Positions 1-10,403 of a DNA stretch of 64,000 nt are shown here, in pieces (within the stretch, counting starts at the first letter, position 1; each line of letters opens with the position of its first letter). The stretch is from Suillus spraguei. Taxonomy: Eukaryota > Basidiomycota > Agaricomycetes > Boletales > Suillaceae. The stretch covers positions 1 to 64,000 of the forward strand of contig JABCPU010000265.1 in the NCBI GenBank assembly GCA_016800925.1. The letters run 5' to 3'. Below the pieces are notes generated by a model. That model searched no databases, was not told the DNA's origin, and worked only from the letters and a program-made list of their open reading frames with translations. The position numbers and the translations under genes are program-made.

Positions 1-430
1 CACTTGGTTCAGGTCCAAGAAGCGATCTCGATTCAGATTGAAGGCAGGTCACAGCGTACCAGTAGCAAATTGCAATGCAGCTGCTGACAGGAATAAAACT
101 CCGATTGAAAACAACCCGGATCATGATGAGATGAGCCAGACTCGTGACAGACTTCAATCGAACCTAGGCTGTCCATAACTAACACTTTTCGATAGACACT
201 TTTCCGGTGACCACGGTGACTCGGAACTGATCGATTGATTCCTTTGCTTGGGCTAGCAGTCCCTAGAAAACAGAAGTGGGTGTGTCCGTAAAAGTCTATC
301 TCGATATCCTATGACAGTCCTACGATGCGGGCGTACTCTTCGTCAGATAAACAAATGTCCTTCCCCGGGGGCAGACTCTGACGCCTCCGATCGGTATGTA
401 CATACGTCACCACCGAAAATGTACTTATTG
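1..430. repeat. Duplicated spacer 3' of GPI gene 1
   Basis: No gene seen. The sequence (for example the stretch from gacaggaataaaactccgat to the TCCATAACTAACACTTTTCGATAGA segment) is repeated with modest divergence at about 2450-2770, 8750-9130, 25850-26130 and again after the last WD40 gene near 63880-64000. In each case it lies between a WD40-type 3' flank and the 3' end of a serine-rich GPI gene, so it is a conserved spacer of a duplicated cassette. Confidence 0.6.
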
Positions 431-977
431 TTAGTAGAACAGGAACGCAAGTAAACCCGCAGCAGCTCCCGCAGCCAACCCTAGCCCCGTTCCCGCCTCT
501 GTTCGTCCCGCAGCGCTCGAGGTTGTCGCTGTTGCGCTCGATGTAGACCCGCTGGATAAAGTAGACGTTACGATGGTGGTGCTGGGAGTTGTGCCGGTGG
601 AAGTAGTAGGTATACCAGTGGAAGTGGTACTGGATGAGAGCGCGCTGCTCAAGAGCGATGAATCAGAAGAAATGATACTGCTCGCAATTGATGACTCGGA
701 AGAGATGATACTGCTCGCAATTGATGACTGGGAAGTGAAGATACTGTGTGCAATTGAGGACCCGGAAGTGAAGATACTGTGCGCGATGCTGCTTGATCTA
801 TAGTACGTGGGGTATATTTTTTTAATTAGGTTTGAAGGGAGACAGGCTCGAAGGTTAAGAGAAAGTCGCATACCCTGCCGAGGTTCCGTCGGGCGGGACG
901 CTAGAAGTGTCTGTTTGTGCACTGGCCTGGGCGATAAATGAAAGTACAAGGGCGAATGCAGTGAGTTTCAAGTTCAT
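431..977 (-). CDS. Serine-rich GPI-anchored surface protein, paralog 1
   Basis: Two exons on the minus strand, 977-874 and 797-431, joined by a phase-2 GT-AG intron; 156 aa. The start at 977 gives a clean signal peptide (basic start, hydrophobic core about residues 5-17, ASA cleavage site). The mature part has four to five 11-residue repeats built on SSIAHSIFTS / SSIASSIISS, then a Ser/Thr-rich linker likely to be O-glycosylated. The C-terminus (GLGLAAGAAAGLLAFLFY) is a typical GPI-attachment tail after a small-residue omega region (SSAAG). Expected location is the cell wall or outer plasma membrane. The intron sits at the same place in all four paralogs of the window. Function unknown; the family assignment rests on architecture. 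Confidence 0.8.
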
Positions 978-1094
978 GCTGAAATTTTGAAGTACAACAA
1001 GACTATTGTTCGTTAGAAGAGGGGATTATTGAAACTGAGACTAGTCACTCGTGTTGTGTCTGTAGATGAGGCTTAGCTCTCGATTGGGCCCGGA

Positions 1095-1102
1095 ACTTTA
1101 TT
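1095..1102 (-). promoter_or_regulatory. TATA-like box of GPI paralog 1
   Basis: The minus strand reads AAATAAAG about 118 bp upstream of the ATG at 977. It occupies the position of the TATATAAAG boxes before paralogs 2-4, inside a conserved upstream block that also carries a GGCCC/CCGGG-rich motif. Confidence 0.45.
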
Positions 1103-1109
1103 TAAGTTA

Positions 1110-1690
1110 GATGCGCAACTAAGCATTGAATTGCTGCGCGCACAGCATGATTTATAAATAAGGGGCGATGCTGCTAGTTGGTCGTGTACATCGGACTGCT
1201 GTGCCCGCATAAGAAGTTCGTGTCATATTTTGATGTCATCATTGATGCAATCATGTTTTTACCCTTTAACTTTGCTGATCTGAGAATCCGCAGAACTTAT
1301 GATACGATAAATATTATTATTATCACTAACTTATTACATGACGTCACTGCATCGTTGCAATTGGCGGCGTCACTTGTCATGATCGGGATGTCGATGAACG
1401 TGATATCAGGGATGCTGGTGGGATCTGTTAAATAGACACTTTCTATCGCCTCATATCCCGCGCCCCGTCATCGTACTATTCACCTGCTACAATTTTGTCT
1501 TTCAAACAGATTTGCCCTGTGTACACTTCAAGATCAAGATGAGACATAGACATACTACCGGTTAATTGCAGGATATACATGCGCAGGAACTCGGCACTCA
1601 GTCCGTATCTGTTCATAGTGAGACTTTCTTGACCCAACGCTGTGCCGAGCACGTTTTCGCACCCCAACTTAAAGCACTTTCGCTGTTTCG
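1110..1690. repeat. Duplicated upstream region of GPI genes
   Basis: No convincing gene. The block from about 1178 (catcggactgctgtgcccgcataagaag...) is repeated at about 3540, 9995, 11030 and 26880, always upstream of a GPI gene or as an orphan copy. Short open frames in it differ between copies and look non-coding. Confidence 0.5.
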
Positions 1691-2781
1691 TTAGCGTGCA
1701 CATCATCCCTCTGGCTCGAACAAGAATATGCGCCCGGTTTTCCCGAATGAGAAGGATGTGTCTTACATAGGATGTGATCTGGATAGGTCCACATTTCTGA
1801 TCCCATCTCTAGGCAGGGATTGACGAAGGATACTCTGTCTTACAAAGGCAGATATTTTTGGGGAATCGTCTGGCACGTCCTTGCCAATCTCAGTGGTACT
1901 CTTCCTCAGAACCATCGTGTGCCGTTTCGTGCATTTATGGCTAACTCTGTCGTATCGCCAGTGAGTCTATCTTGTACCTTGTCCAGGTGGCGAATATAGT
2001 GAGGTGACGCGATAGCGGGGAGAAACACTCTTCTGGTGGTCCTTGACGGGTGTGCTACTAGTAGTATGTCTTCTGCGAGAGTGATCTGATTGAATAACTG
2101 AAGGGCTCGATCATGATGGTAAGGACGTTCTGTTAGTTGTCTTTGCTTGACTCCGAGTCAGCATTCGCAATACCGTTGTATCGGTAATGGTTCCCAATAC
2201 CCGCCCCTCGTACTTATCTGTATTTGTCGCGGTGTATTTGATAAGACCAGTGCTCGGTAGCTGAACATCTTGTATGATGATAGCTGTGCTGTCGCGGTGT
2301 TATTTGGTAAGACCAGTGCTCGGTAGCTGAACATCTTGTGTGATAATAGCTGTCACCGGCGAAGATACAGAGTTCGTGGTGATCATGAGTTCCGAGTTAG
2401 TCAAACTGAAAGCTGAAATGGAAGTGAGCACTGAGAAAATTCCATTGCAGGGCAGCTCAGAGCCTTTGCTGACAGGAATAAAACTCCGATTAAAACCAAC
2501 CACCATGATGGGCTAGACTTTGAGACTTCAAGTTGTCAAATCCAGACTATCCATAACTAACACTTTTCCAGTGACAGTGACTCGAATCAAAAAAACTACT
2601 ACTGGTCCATTCGCCTAGAAAAACAACCTGAGGGAAGTAGGTGTATCCGTAAAAGTCCATTTCATATCCTATGATAGTCCTATGATGCGTGCTCGTCATC
2701 AACTAAATAAAATGTGAGCACTCGGCCCCTGACTGAGACCTCCGATTTGCATGGATACATTCGTCACCACCGCAAATGTGC
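1690..2781. repeat. Segmental-duplication block A1 (pair of 8150-9150)
   Basis: This block is alignable with 8150-9150: the shared run ggggaatc(g/a)tctggcac(g/a)tccttgcca, the ATGGTTCCCAA segment and the ggtaagaccagtgctcggtagctgaa segment occur in the same order. The second half resembles the 3' flank of the WD40 gene at 63660-64000. It therefore looks like the leftover 3' side of a WD40-GPI cassette. No intact gene. Confidence 0.55.
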
Positions 2782-3316
2782 TTAGTAGAACAGGAACGCA
2801 AGTAAACCCGCAGCAGCTCCGGCAGCTAACCCTAGCCCCATTCCCGCCTCTGTTCGTCCTGCAGCGCTAGAGATTGTCGTCGCTGCGGTCCCCGCAGCTG
2901 ATGTAGACCCGCTGGATGAAGCAGACGTTATGGTGGTAGGAATTGTGCCGGTGGAAGTAGTTGTGGAATCAGATGTAGATGTACCAGTGGGGCTGGATGG
3001 GGGCGCACTCGATGAATCGCCATTGATGATACTGCTCGCGATTGATGAATGGGAAGAGTAAATACTGTGCGCAATTGATGAATCGGAAGTGTAGATACTG
3101 TGGGCAACTGATGATTCGGAAGTGAAGATACTGTGAGCAATTGAGCTGTCTGATCTATAAGTGGGGCATGCATGAGTATTTTTGTTTTGATTAGGTTTGA
3201 AGGAATAAGCTTGAAGCTTGAGAGAAAGTTGCATACCCTAGGGAAGTGTCTAGTTGCGCACTAGCCCGGACGATAAATGAAAGTACAATAGCAGATGCAG
3301 TGAGTTTTAAGTTCAT
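2782..3316 (-). CDS. Serine-rich GPI-anchored surface protein, paralog 2
   Basis: Two exons, 3316-3237 and 3154-2782, phase-2 intron; 150 aa. Signal peptide from the ATG at 3316 (hydrophobic core, ASA cleavage site), then four 11-residue repeats (SSIAHSIFTS, SSVAHSIYTS, SSIAHSIYSS, SSIASSIING), a Ser/Thr/Pro linker and a GPI tail nearly identical to paralog 1. Reading frame intact across the family. Same orientation as its relatives at 431-977 and 9151-9702, consistent with dispersed tandem duplication. Likely cell-wall surface protein; partner and role unknown. Confidence 0.8.
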
Positions 3317-3429
3317 AGTGAAGATGGAAGTAAGACTATTGTTCGTTAGAGAGGGGAAATTGTTGAAATTGATACTTGTGTTGTGTACTTGTCGTGGATG
3401 AGGAAGACAGTTCTCGATAGGGCCCGGGA

Positions 3430-3436
3430 CTTTATA
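3430..3436 (-). promoter_or_regulatory. TATA box of GPI paralog 2
   Basis: TATAAAG on the minus strand, about 114 bp upstream of the ATG at 3316, next to a conserved CCCGGGCCC motif shared with the other copies. Confidence 0.5.
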
Positions 3437-4330
3437 TGATTATGCGGGAGAAAATCAACTGACAGGCAACTGCTGGTCGCACAGCATAAGTCGAAGAATT
3501 TTTTATGTTATATAAATAAATGGCTTCTAGTTAACGTACTCATCGGACTGCTGCGCCCGCGCGAGAAATTCGCGTTTCATAGTTTGATGCAATTGTACTA
3601 TTACCCTTTGCTTTTGCTGCTGAGAATGGATATGTTGGAATCCGAAGGATCCGAGAGGGAAGAGGCCGAAGGATTCGAGATAGGTACGAGCAGGAGGTGA
3701 TAAGGAGAATGGTCCGAGCGCAAGGCGAGAATGGCCAATAGCGTGTGCCAGCGTGACGATGTCGTTACGCTGTGCAATATGCCGTTTGATTTCGTTGCGC
3801 TACGAAATATGCCGTTTGATTAGTTTTATTTCTTGTTACATGACGTCAGCGTCAGCTTATCATGTGATGAATCTAGATTCGGTGATGTCAGTGGCGGCCA
3901 TTGTATTCGTACCGATCGGAGGTGCACTGGGACGTGATATCCTTGCAATACGGGCCGCCGGATTGGCCTGGACTCCGTGCTGTGCCAATCTATTGAATGG
4001 ACAGCCGTCTGAACTACGTCACTATGCTGTGCTTTACCCGCTACAATTTTGCAGATCTTATTTTATTGTCCTATAGTTACACTTCGTGATATAGGACATA
4101 GGCATAAATAGGCATACTACTTTAATTGTAGTACATACACGCGCACGAACTCAGTACTCAACCCTCAGTACTTTTGGTCCATAGTCGCGACTTTCTTGAG
4201 CCAACGCTGCGCTGAGTACGTTATCGCACCCACTCAAGCACTCTCGCTGTCGTTGTTAGCGCGCACACAATCCCTCTCGCTAAATCTCCCAGATCCTATC
4301 ATATGCGCTCCACAATCGTCTCCTAAATGA
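3437..4330. other. No gene seen (duplicated upstream flank)
   Basis: The first part copies the upstream flank of the GPI genes. A short plus-strand frame at 3753-4076 has no counterpart frame in the related copies and is not supported. The later part (4080-4260) resembles the 1480-1700 stretch. Confidence 0.4.
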
Positions 4331-4419
4331 ACAGCCCTGGAAGTTTTCCTCATTGAATCCCCCATCGAATGAATTGCTGTTGAATCTGCAACATTATGGT
4401 CTGCTTGACAGCGCCATGT

Positions 4420-4510
4420 ATGGTGGATTTTTGGTTACGGTTCGATTTGCCGCTATGCCGGAGGGATTTTCAATGTCCGATCGTTGTTTGTTCCGAGCAT
4501 TGCAATTTTA
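4420..4510 (+). repeat. Short duplicated segment shared with 8033-8110 and 22400-22460
   Basis: A segment around GGTTCGATTTGCCGCTATGCCGG recurs inverted at 8033-8110 and 22400-22460. In the two inverted copies the minus-strand translation keeps a shared pattern (SICRYA...F.VR..F), so it may derive from an exon of an unrecognised gene. No complete gene is visible at any of the three sites. Confidence 0.4.
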
Positions 4511-4687
4511 TTCGATGTATACCCTAGGTTTATCCTCTGGTTTGACTGTATATTGGATGACTTTCCGTAGGCAAAATAATCCAGAATAGAATATACCGGA
4601 GTCTCAAAAATATTACCAATACCGCTGATATGTTAATGTATACTGAATAATCCCCGTACGCTCATTCAATCAAATTTAGTCTGGTCC

Positions 4688-5193
4688 TTGATGGACGATA
4701 ACTTTGCAGTCCAGCAGCTGCTTCTCGACAAAGACGAGGCTGAACATTTCGATGACGATGAGAGACTTAGGGTGCTCGCTGCCGCTATCATTGCTGGGAG
4801 TGAGGTATCACGACAAGAGCACATTGACACTCGGCACCCACATCGTTTGTACCTTTGCCGACCCCAACTACTTCCAATCCTCGTATCAACACCCCATGGA
4901 AGGTACTATACGATAGTCAACATGATAGAGCCTTCATCACTACAATGGGCGTTGATGTGCCCACGCTCTCCTCACTACTTACTGCAGGCTTTGCGCAAGC
5001 CTGGTATGAGACACCAATACCTCGTGAGGATGTCTCTGCGCACGGAACTCCAAGGATAGATAAACGCTCCCTTGATGCTGCAGGGGCACTTGGGCTTGTG
5101 CTACATTATCTCAACTCTACTATGCATGCCATTAGCCTCCAGCAGATCTTCGCTATCATCCCCAGTACTGTCACGCGATATCTTCACAGATAG
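4688..5193 (+). pseudogene. PIF/Harbinger-like DDE transposase, N-terminal remnant
   Basis: Two overlapping frames encode the N-terminal half of the basidiomycete Harbinger-type DDE nuclease family as I remember it. The first frame (about 4691-4870) runs through RHPHRLYLCRPQLLP. The second (about 4865-5193) continues with NTPW, DRAFITTMGVD, GTPRIDKRSLDAAGALGLVLHYL and IFAIIPSTVTRYL, ending in a stop at 5191. A frameshift lies near 4850-4870. The DDE catalytic core that should follow is absent, so this is a truncated, inactive copy. Family assignment is from motif memory, not a search. Confidence 0.65.
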
Positions 5194-6225
5194 AACGTAA
5201 GAAGTGACGGGAAATCGATACTACTAGGTTGCATTGGGCGAGATTGGAGGCACGGTGGCATACAGGTCAGGTAGGCACTCCATTAGTGGGCACAGAGAAC
5301 TTGGGACATCGTTCTGGGCACTAAGAATCACCTAGATAGTGGCGGGAGAGAAGGACTTTAGCGTACTTGATTAAAAGTTGAAACGTACCTCAGTATTACT
5401 GTGCGAGGTGCCGCATTGTGTGAGATGCATCTCAAGCAAGGCTGATTATGTCAGCGGATATCGCTGGCGTTAGTGGCCTAAAACGGATGTAAGTCGTCTG
5501 TAAAGTCTATTGGGGGGGTAGATGACACATGGTTACGAACTGACTGTAAATGAACAGCGGCATCGCGGCACACCTGCCTAATAAGGGTAAATATATGATA
5601 TGATATTCTAATCAGAATATTTCAGCCTACGGAAAGTCATCCATTGAAACATGTGTTCGCATCGAATATTCTTATGGAAAGCCAGATCATCATGCTCTAC
5701 TTCCAAGGTTTCTACTTCTCAGAACCTTCCTAGTAAGGTAAATAGCTTCTATTGGCCTCCGAACACCATGTGACTCGCGACTGTTCGAAATATTTATTAT
5801 TTATTATTTAATGCGTGTGCAGGACCCAGGTCTGGAGCTTCGGCCGCAAGAAATATATCTTGTGAAAGCAGACGATGGAATAATTTGTGACTGCAAAGCA
5901 TAAACCATGCCAAAACGCAATGATGGCTTCCAAATCTACTAGGCTCAGACAAATGTTCCACCTTGGTCACGGTGAACAGTTATCGCAATGATTTAGACGC
6001 ACCTTTTATGTGCCCGATAGCAAAGAATGTTCAAAATACTAATGGGTCTCTTTGCTTGCAAAGTTCTTCTTGATCGCGAGTGCATTCTAAAATCACTGCA
6101 GATACTCTGTACGGTGGTCCACAGATCAGTGCCTAATATCGCAGACACGTCTACAGACACCAATCCATCCAATATGCAATTGACTGAGCCCAAAGAGGAA
6201 CTACATAAAACCTGTGGCAGCCTCA
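5194..6225. other. No gene seen
   Basis: No extended or conserved frame. There is a short A/T-rich stretch at about 5790-5812 (TTATTTATTATT). Candidate frames on either strand (5993-6226, 6027-6338) overlap each other and have no recognisable features. Confidence 0.4.
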
Positions 6226-7715
6226 CAAGTCACAACACCCAATATAATCAGTGTTTTGGACTTGGACACGTGTCCGAAGGTATGACTCGCCATGGAGCAA
6301 ATGTGACAACAATCTGCACAGGGGCTAAGACAAATTAAGATGAACCTCTAAGGAAACTATCCCATCAGTGACGAGGTGTGCCGTAATTGGAAAAAAATGT
6401 TGTTATTGGTAGGTTTTCAAACCTATACAATCAAAGAGAAGCGTCTGTTGTAGCAACCACCGAGCTAGACCAGGTACAGTGAACTTCCAAAGAAAGCATC
6501 CATGAGTGAATATCAGGGTGTTCCGATAAAAAACCTAGTCGTCGGCAGGTTTCAAACCTGCAGTCTAAAAGAAACAGATTTTGATTCTATTGTAGCAACT
6601 GCCAGGCTAGACCAGTTGTGGTGAGCTTCTAAAGAAACTATTGATGAGTGAATATCAAGGTGTGTTCCGGTAGAAACAGCTCGACCGATCCTGCACAGTC
6701 CAAGAGAAACAAATTTTGATCATGTTGTAGCAATCATCTGACTAAGACCAGTTACGGCTAAAGAAACCATTCACGTGTGAATATCAAGGTGTATTCTGAT
6801 AGAAAAAAACTTGTTGTCAGCAGGTTTCAAACCTACACAGTCCAAGAGAAACAGATTTTGATTCTGTTGTAGCAACCACCAGGCTAGACCAGTTGCGATG
6901 AACATCTAAAGAAAACATCCACGAGTGAATGTTAAGGTGTGTTCCGAAATAAAAAACCTCGTCGTCGGCAGGTTCGAAACTGCACAATGCAGGAGAAGCA
7001 GATTTTGATTCTGTCGTAGCAACCACCAGACTAGACCACTTGCGGTGAACTTCCAAAGAAACTATCCACAAGTGAATGTTAACGTGTGTTCCGATAGAAA
7101 AAACCTTGTTGTCAGCAAGTTTCAAACCTGCACAGTGAAGAAAAACATATTTTGATTCTGTTGTGGCAACCACCTGGCTAAGACCAGTTACGATGAACTT
7201 CTAAAGAAACCATCTATGAACGAATGCCAAAGTGTGTTCCAATAGAAAAAACTGTAGGTTAGCAGGTTTCGAACCTATACAATCCAAGATAAACAGATTT
7301 TGATTCCGTTGGCAACCACCTGGCTAAGATCCGTTACGACGGACTCCTAAAGAAACTATCCATGAATGAGTGAATGTCAAGGTGTGTTCCGACATTAAAC
7401 AAACCTTGTCGTCGGCAGGTATCAAAGAGAAACACATTTTGATTCTGTTGTGGTAACCGCACTGGCCAGGTTAAAGTCTTTACTCTTCCACTTGACGACT
7501 CACAAGACTTGCCAAGTTGAAAACTTATGGGGACCCTGATTGACACGGCCCAAAAAAGATGACATGGACAATAAAATTCGAGTCTAAATGTTTATGAGAC
7601 AATACAATTGCCCCGATGAGGGACGAAGACTAGACTGAGATAATTCTAATTCACCATCATTAGCAGCAGGTTCAAGATGATTGACATTACCACCAAGTAT
7701 ACACGGAGTTTCTAA
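6226..7715. repeat. Duplicated segment B1 (pair of 19820-21145) containing the tRNA-like array
   Basis: The 5' flank (aatataatcagtgttt..., GACTCGCCATGGAG(C/T)AAAT), the array itself and the 3' flank (7530-7715, CCTGATTGACAC(G/T)GCCC... to ACACGGAGTTTCT) recur in the same order at 19820-21145. The two loci therefore descend from one duplicated segment, not from independent amplification. Confidence 0.7.
6430..7480 (-). repeat. Tandem array of about 147-bp tRNA-like units, array 1
   Basis: Seven clear and one degenerate unit; the core (a/c)agattttgattctgt starts near 6574, 6708, 6851, 6998, 7145, 7293 and 7432, a period of 134-148 bp. Read on the minus strand each unit has a TAGCC(T/A)GGTGG box close to the Pol III A-box consensus, an anticodon-like 5+7+5 hairpin with loop ATCAAAA (CAA at anticodon position, U33 present), about 42 nt later a GCAGGTTTCGAACCTGC T-arm/B-box-like hairpin, and then a run of four to eight T. 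The acceptor and D stems do not pair well, so these are tRNA-like rather than proven tRNA genes. They could be a tandem SINE head. Confidence 0.6.
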
Positions 7716-8150
7716 GAATGCATCCGGAGCTGCGGTACAACATCGGTAGCATCAACATGAACTCACGAGTTCAACTCAATTCCAGTATAAACTTTCAATG
7801 CACTTACGAACAGAACCTGCCCCATTTTTGCCTTGTGGGTTGGGCATCGGAGCAATGTGCTAGTGCTGGGCTCCAGCACTTCCGAAGCAATGGTACACTG
7901 GCACGAGAAGATGTTTCTGCATTGCCTTTGTTATACTACCTAGTTGCTGGAATCCGATGCGAACGCAGGCTTCGATGTGTAATCAAACCAGTGGTAGGAT
8001 AAACCTAGGGCAAACAGCTGTAAGCGCAACGCTCAAGACAAACAACGATCGGACATTGAAAACCCTTCCGGCATAGCGGCAAATCGAACAGTAACCAAAA
8101 ATCCACCATAGCCATGGGACATACGCAAAGTATTTTTTGATGACAATCAT
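7716..8150. other. No gene seen
   Basis: A 94-codon plus-strand frame at 7718-8002 has no recognisable domain. The end overlaps the inverted copy of the short duplicated segment also found at 4420-4510. Confidence 0.3.
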
Positions 8151-9150
8151 GACGAAGACAAGAATATGCCTCCGGCTTTCCTGACCGAAAAGGATGGTCA
8201 TAACCTGCATAGCAGTCCTGATATTTTTGGGGAATCATCTGGCACATCCTTGCCAGCCTTGGTGGTACTCTTCTTCGGAACCATCGAATGCCATTTCGTG
8301 TCTTTGTCGTTAAATCTGTTGTATCGCAATTTTCCAGTGAGTGTGAGGTGACGCGGTGGCGGAGAGAGGAATACCGTGACTCTTGCCGTGCGCGCCACTA
8401 GCAGGTGTCTTCTGTGAGAGTTATCTGATTGAAAAACTGAAGGGCTCGATCATGGTGGTGAAGGCGTTCCGCTAGTTGTCCTTGCTTGCCTCCGAGTCAG
8501 CATCCGAATACTGTTTAGTATCACGAATGGTTCCCAACGCTTGCCTGTCGTCGTGGGTGTTATTTGGTAAGACCAGTGCTCGGTAGCTGAATATCTCGTA
8601 TGATGAGGATAATAGCTGTCACCGGCCGAAGATACAGACCTCGTGGTGATCATGAGTTCCGAGTAGGTCAGATCAAAAGCCAAAACAGAGTCCATGGACG
8701 ACAGGTCAGAGTAATGCCAGTACTGAGAAAATTGCAAGGCAGCTCAGAGCCTCAAAGGCAGTTGCTGACAGGAATAAAACTCCGATCGAAACCAACCATC
8801 ATGGGGCCAGATCTGTCTGTCACGGACAGACTTCAAGTTGTCGAACCCAGACTTTCCATAACTAACATTTTTCGATAGAGACATTTTTCCGGTGACGGTG
8901 AAGGAATTGATCCCTTTGCTTGTGCCCAGATAACCTGCTGCAAGGGCCATGGTAAAATAACCAACGGGAAGTTAGTGACTAGCTGTACATGTACGTCAAA
9001 GTCTATTTCAATACTATCCTATAGTAGTCATTGCCAATACCCTTCACGAGTCCGCAGTCGCCTCGCATGAGCCCCTCGACTTTAATTTATCCTGACTGAG
9101 ACGTCCGATCGGTACGAATACATACGTCACCACCGAAACTGTACTTATCC
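8150..9150. repeat. Segmental-duplication block A2 (pair of 1690-2781)
   Basis: This is the paralogous copy of 1690-2781, in the same order and with indels. It leads directly into the 3' end of GPI paralog 3. No intact gene. Confidence 0.55.
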
Positions 9151-9702
9151 TTAGTAAAACAGGAACGCAAGTAAACCCGCAGCAACTCCCGCAGCCAACC
9201 CCATCCCCGCCTCTGTTCGTCCTGCAGCGCCGGAGGTTGTTGTAGCTTCTGCGCCCGCACCCGTTCCGGACCCACTGGATGAAGCAGACGTTGTGGTGGG
9301 ATTAATTGTGCAGGGTAGGGAAGTAAGGAAGGAACTAGGTGTATTACTGTAGAATGATGAGAGCGCGCTGTGCACGCATGTCGCAATTGATGAGTCGGAA
9401 GAGTGGATACTCTGCGCCACCGATGAGTCGGAAGAGAAGATACTCTGCTGAAGTGATGACTCGGAAGAGAAGATACTCTGCTGAAGTGATGACTCAGAAG
9501 AGATGAGAGAGCTGAGCGAGGCTGATCTATACGTGGGTTGTGCATGAGTATTTCGATTTTAATTGGGTTTGAAGGGAAGTAGGCTTCAAGACAAAGTCGC
9601 ATACCCTGGGATTCCACTGGGCAGGGTCGCGGAAGTGATTGTATTTGCTGCTTGCGCACTGACGATGAATGAAAGCACAAGGGCGGACACAGTGAGCTTC
9701 AT
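9151..9702 (-). CDS. Serine-rich GPI-anchored surface protein, paralog 3
   Basis: Two exons, 9702-9605 and 9526-9151, phase-2 intron; 157 aa. Signal peptide from the ATG at 9702 with an SAQA cleavage site. The repeat region is diverged from paralogs 1-2: units of the type SSLQQSIFSSE replace SSIAHSIFTS, followed by a linker with one Cys and a GSGTGAGAEATTTSGAAG small-residue region. The GPI tail ends in AAGVAAGLLAFLFY. Intact. The change of repeat composition with conserved ends suggests relaxed or diversifying selection on the exposed part. Confidence 0.78.
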
Positions 9703-9840
9703 GATGAAGATGAAAGTACAAGGAGACTATTGTTCGTTGGAGAGGCCTGGGTATTATTGAAACTGAGACTAGTAGTCACTCGTGTTGTGTACTTCAAGTC
9801 GCAGATGGGCTTGGAAGTCGGTTGACTCTCGGGTCCAGAA

Positions 9841-9849
9841 CTTTATATA
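9841..9849 (-). promoter_or_regulatory. TATA box of GPI paralog 3
   Basis: TATATAAAG on the minus strand about 139 bp upstream of the ATG at 9702. The identical box precedes paralog 4. Confidence 0.55.
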
Positions 9850-10400
9850 ATGATGCGGTGAAAAATTAACTGACCACTAGCTTGCTGCGCGCGCACAGCA
9901 GAATTCGAGTAATTTCATGTTACATATATAAATAACGAGAGGATTAATTGATCAAGCAATGTGGTTTGACATCAGTTAATTCCATAATACTGTGGCTGTG
10001 CCCTCACAAGAAGTTCGTGTTATACTTTGATGCGATTGTATTGTCCTTTGCGTTTGCTGATCTGAGAGTCGGACATCATGCATCATGGGGCTACGCAGAA
10101 CTATACGATATTGTAAACAATTATCACCAGCCAGAATTCTAACTTACATAACGTCATGTACGATATTTCAAAAATGTCGGATGTCACATCATTGGTGGTG
10201 TCAACTTGTGTCTGGATTAGGTGACGACTAGACATGCCCGTTCAACAAATCTAGCAAGTCACCAGTCACTGAGAAGAAGGGACCGCAGCACTTCATGGCT
10301 TGTCAGAAGCGTGAATAGAAAAGGAGATTCTTTTCAGTAGCAAATAAGCTTCCGAGTATGGATATCTGCTGAAGTTGCGCAGTCGGGAATTGGAACTCTC
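9850..10400. repeat. Duplicated upstream flank of GPI paralog 3
   Basis: Copies of the GPI upstream block (AACTGACCACTAGCTTGCTGCG, then aagaagttcgtgt). Part of it reappears at 10945-11070 as an orphan. No gene seen. Confidence 0.45.
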
Positions 10401-10403
10401 GCC

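Noticed and set aside
6817..7173. Minus-strand ORF with internal repeats (ATTESKSVSLGL) in the array
   Set aside because: The unit length is about 147 bp, divisible by three, so a chance open frame repeats. Other units break it, and the conserved part is the tRNA-like hairpins rather than the peptide.
6430..7480. CRISPR-like array
   Set aside because: Repeat units are long, imperfect and contiguous with no unique spacers; the host is a eukaryote.
6430..7480. tRNA-Gln(TTG) read on the plus strand
   Set aside because: The hairpin is palindromic so TTG appears on the plus strand, but there the T-arm-like hairpin precedes the anticodon and there is no terminator. Only the minus strand has the correct order.
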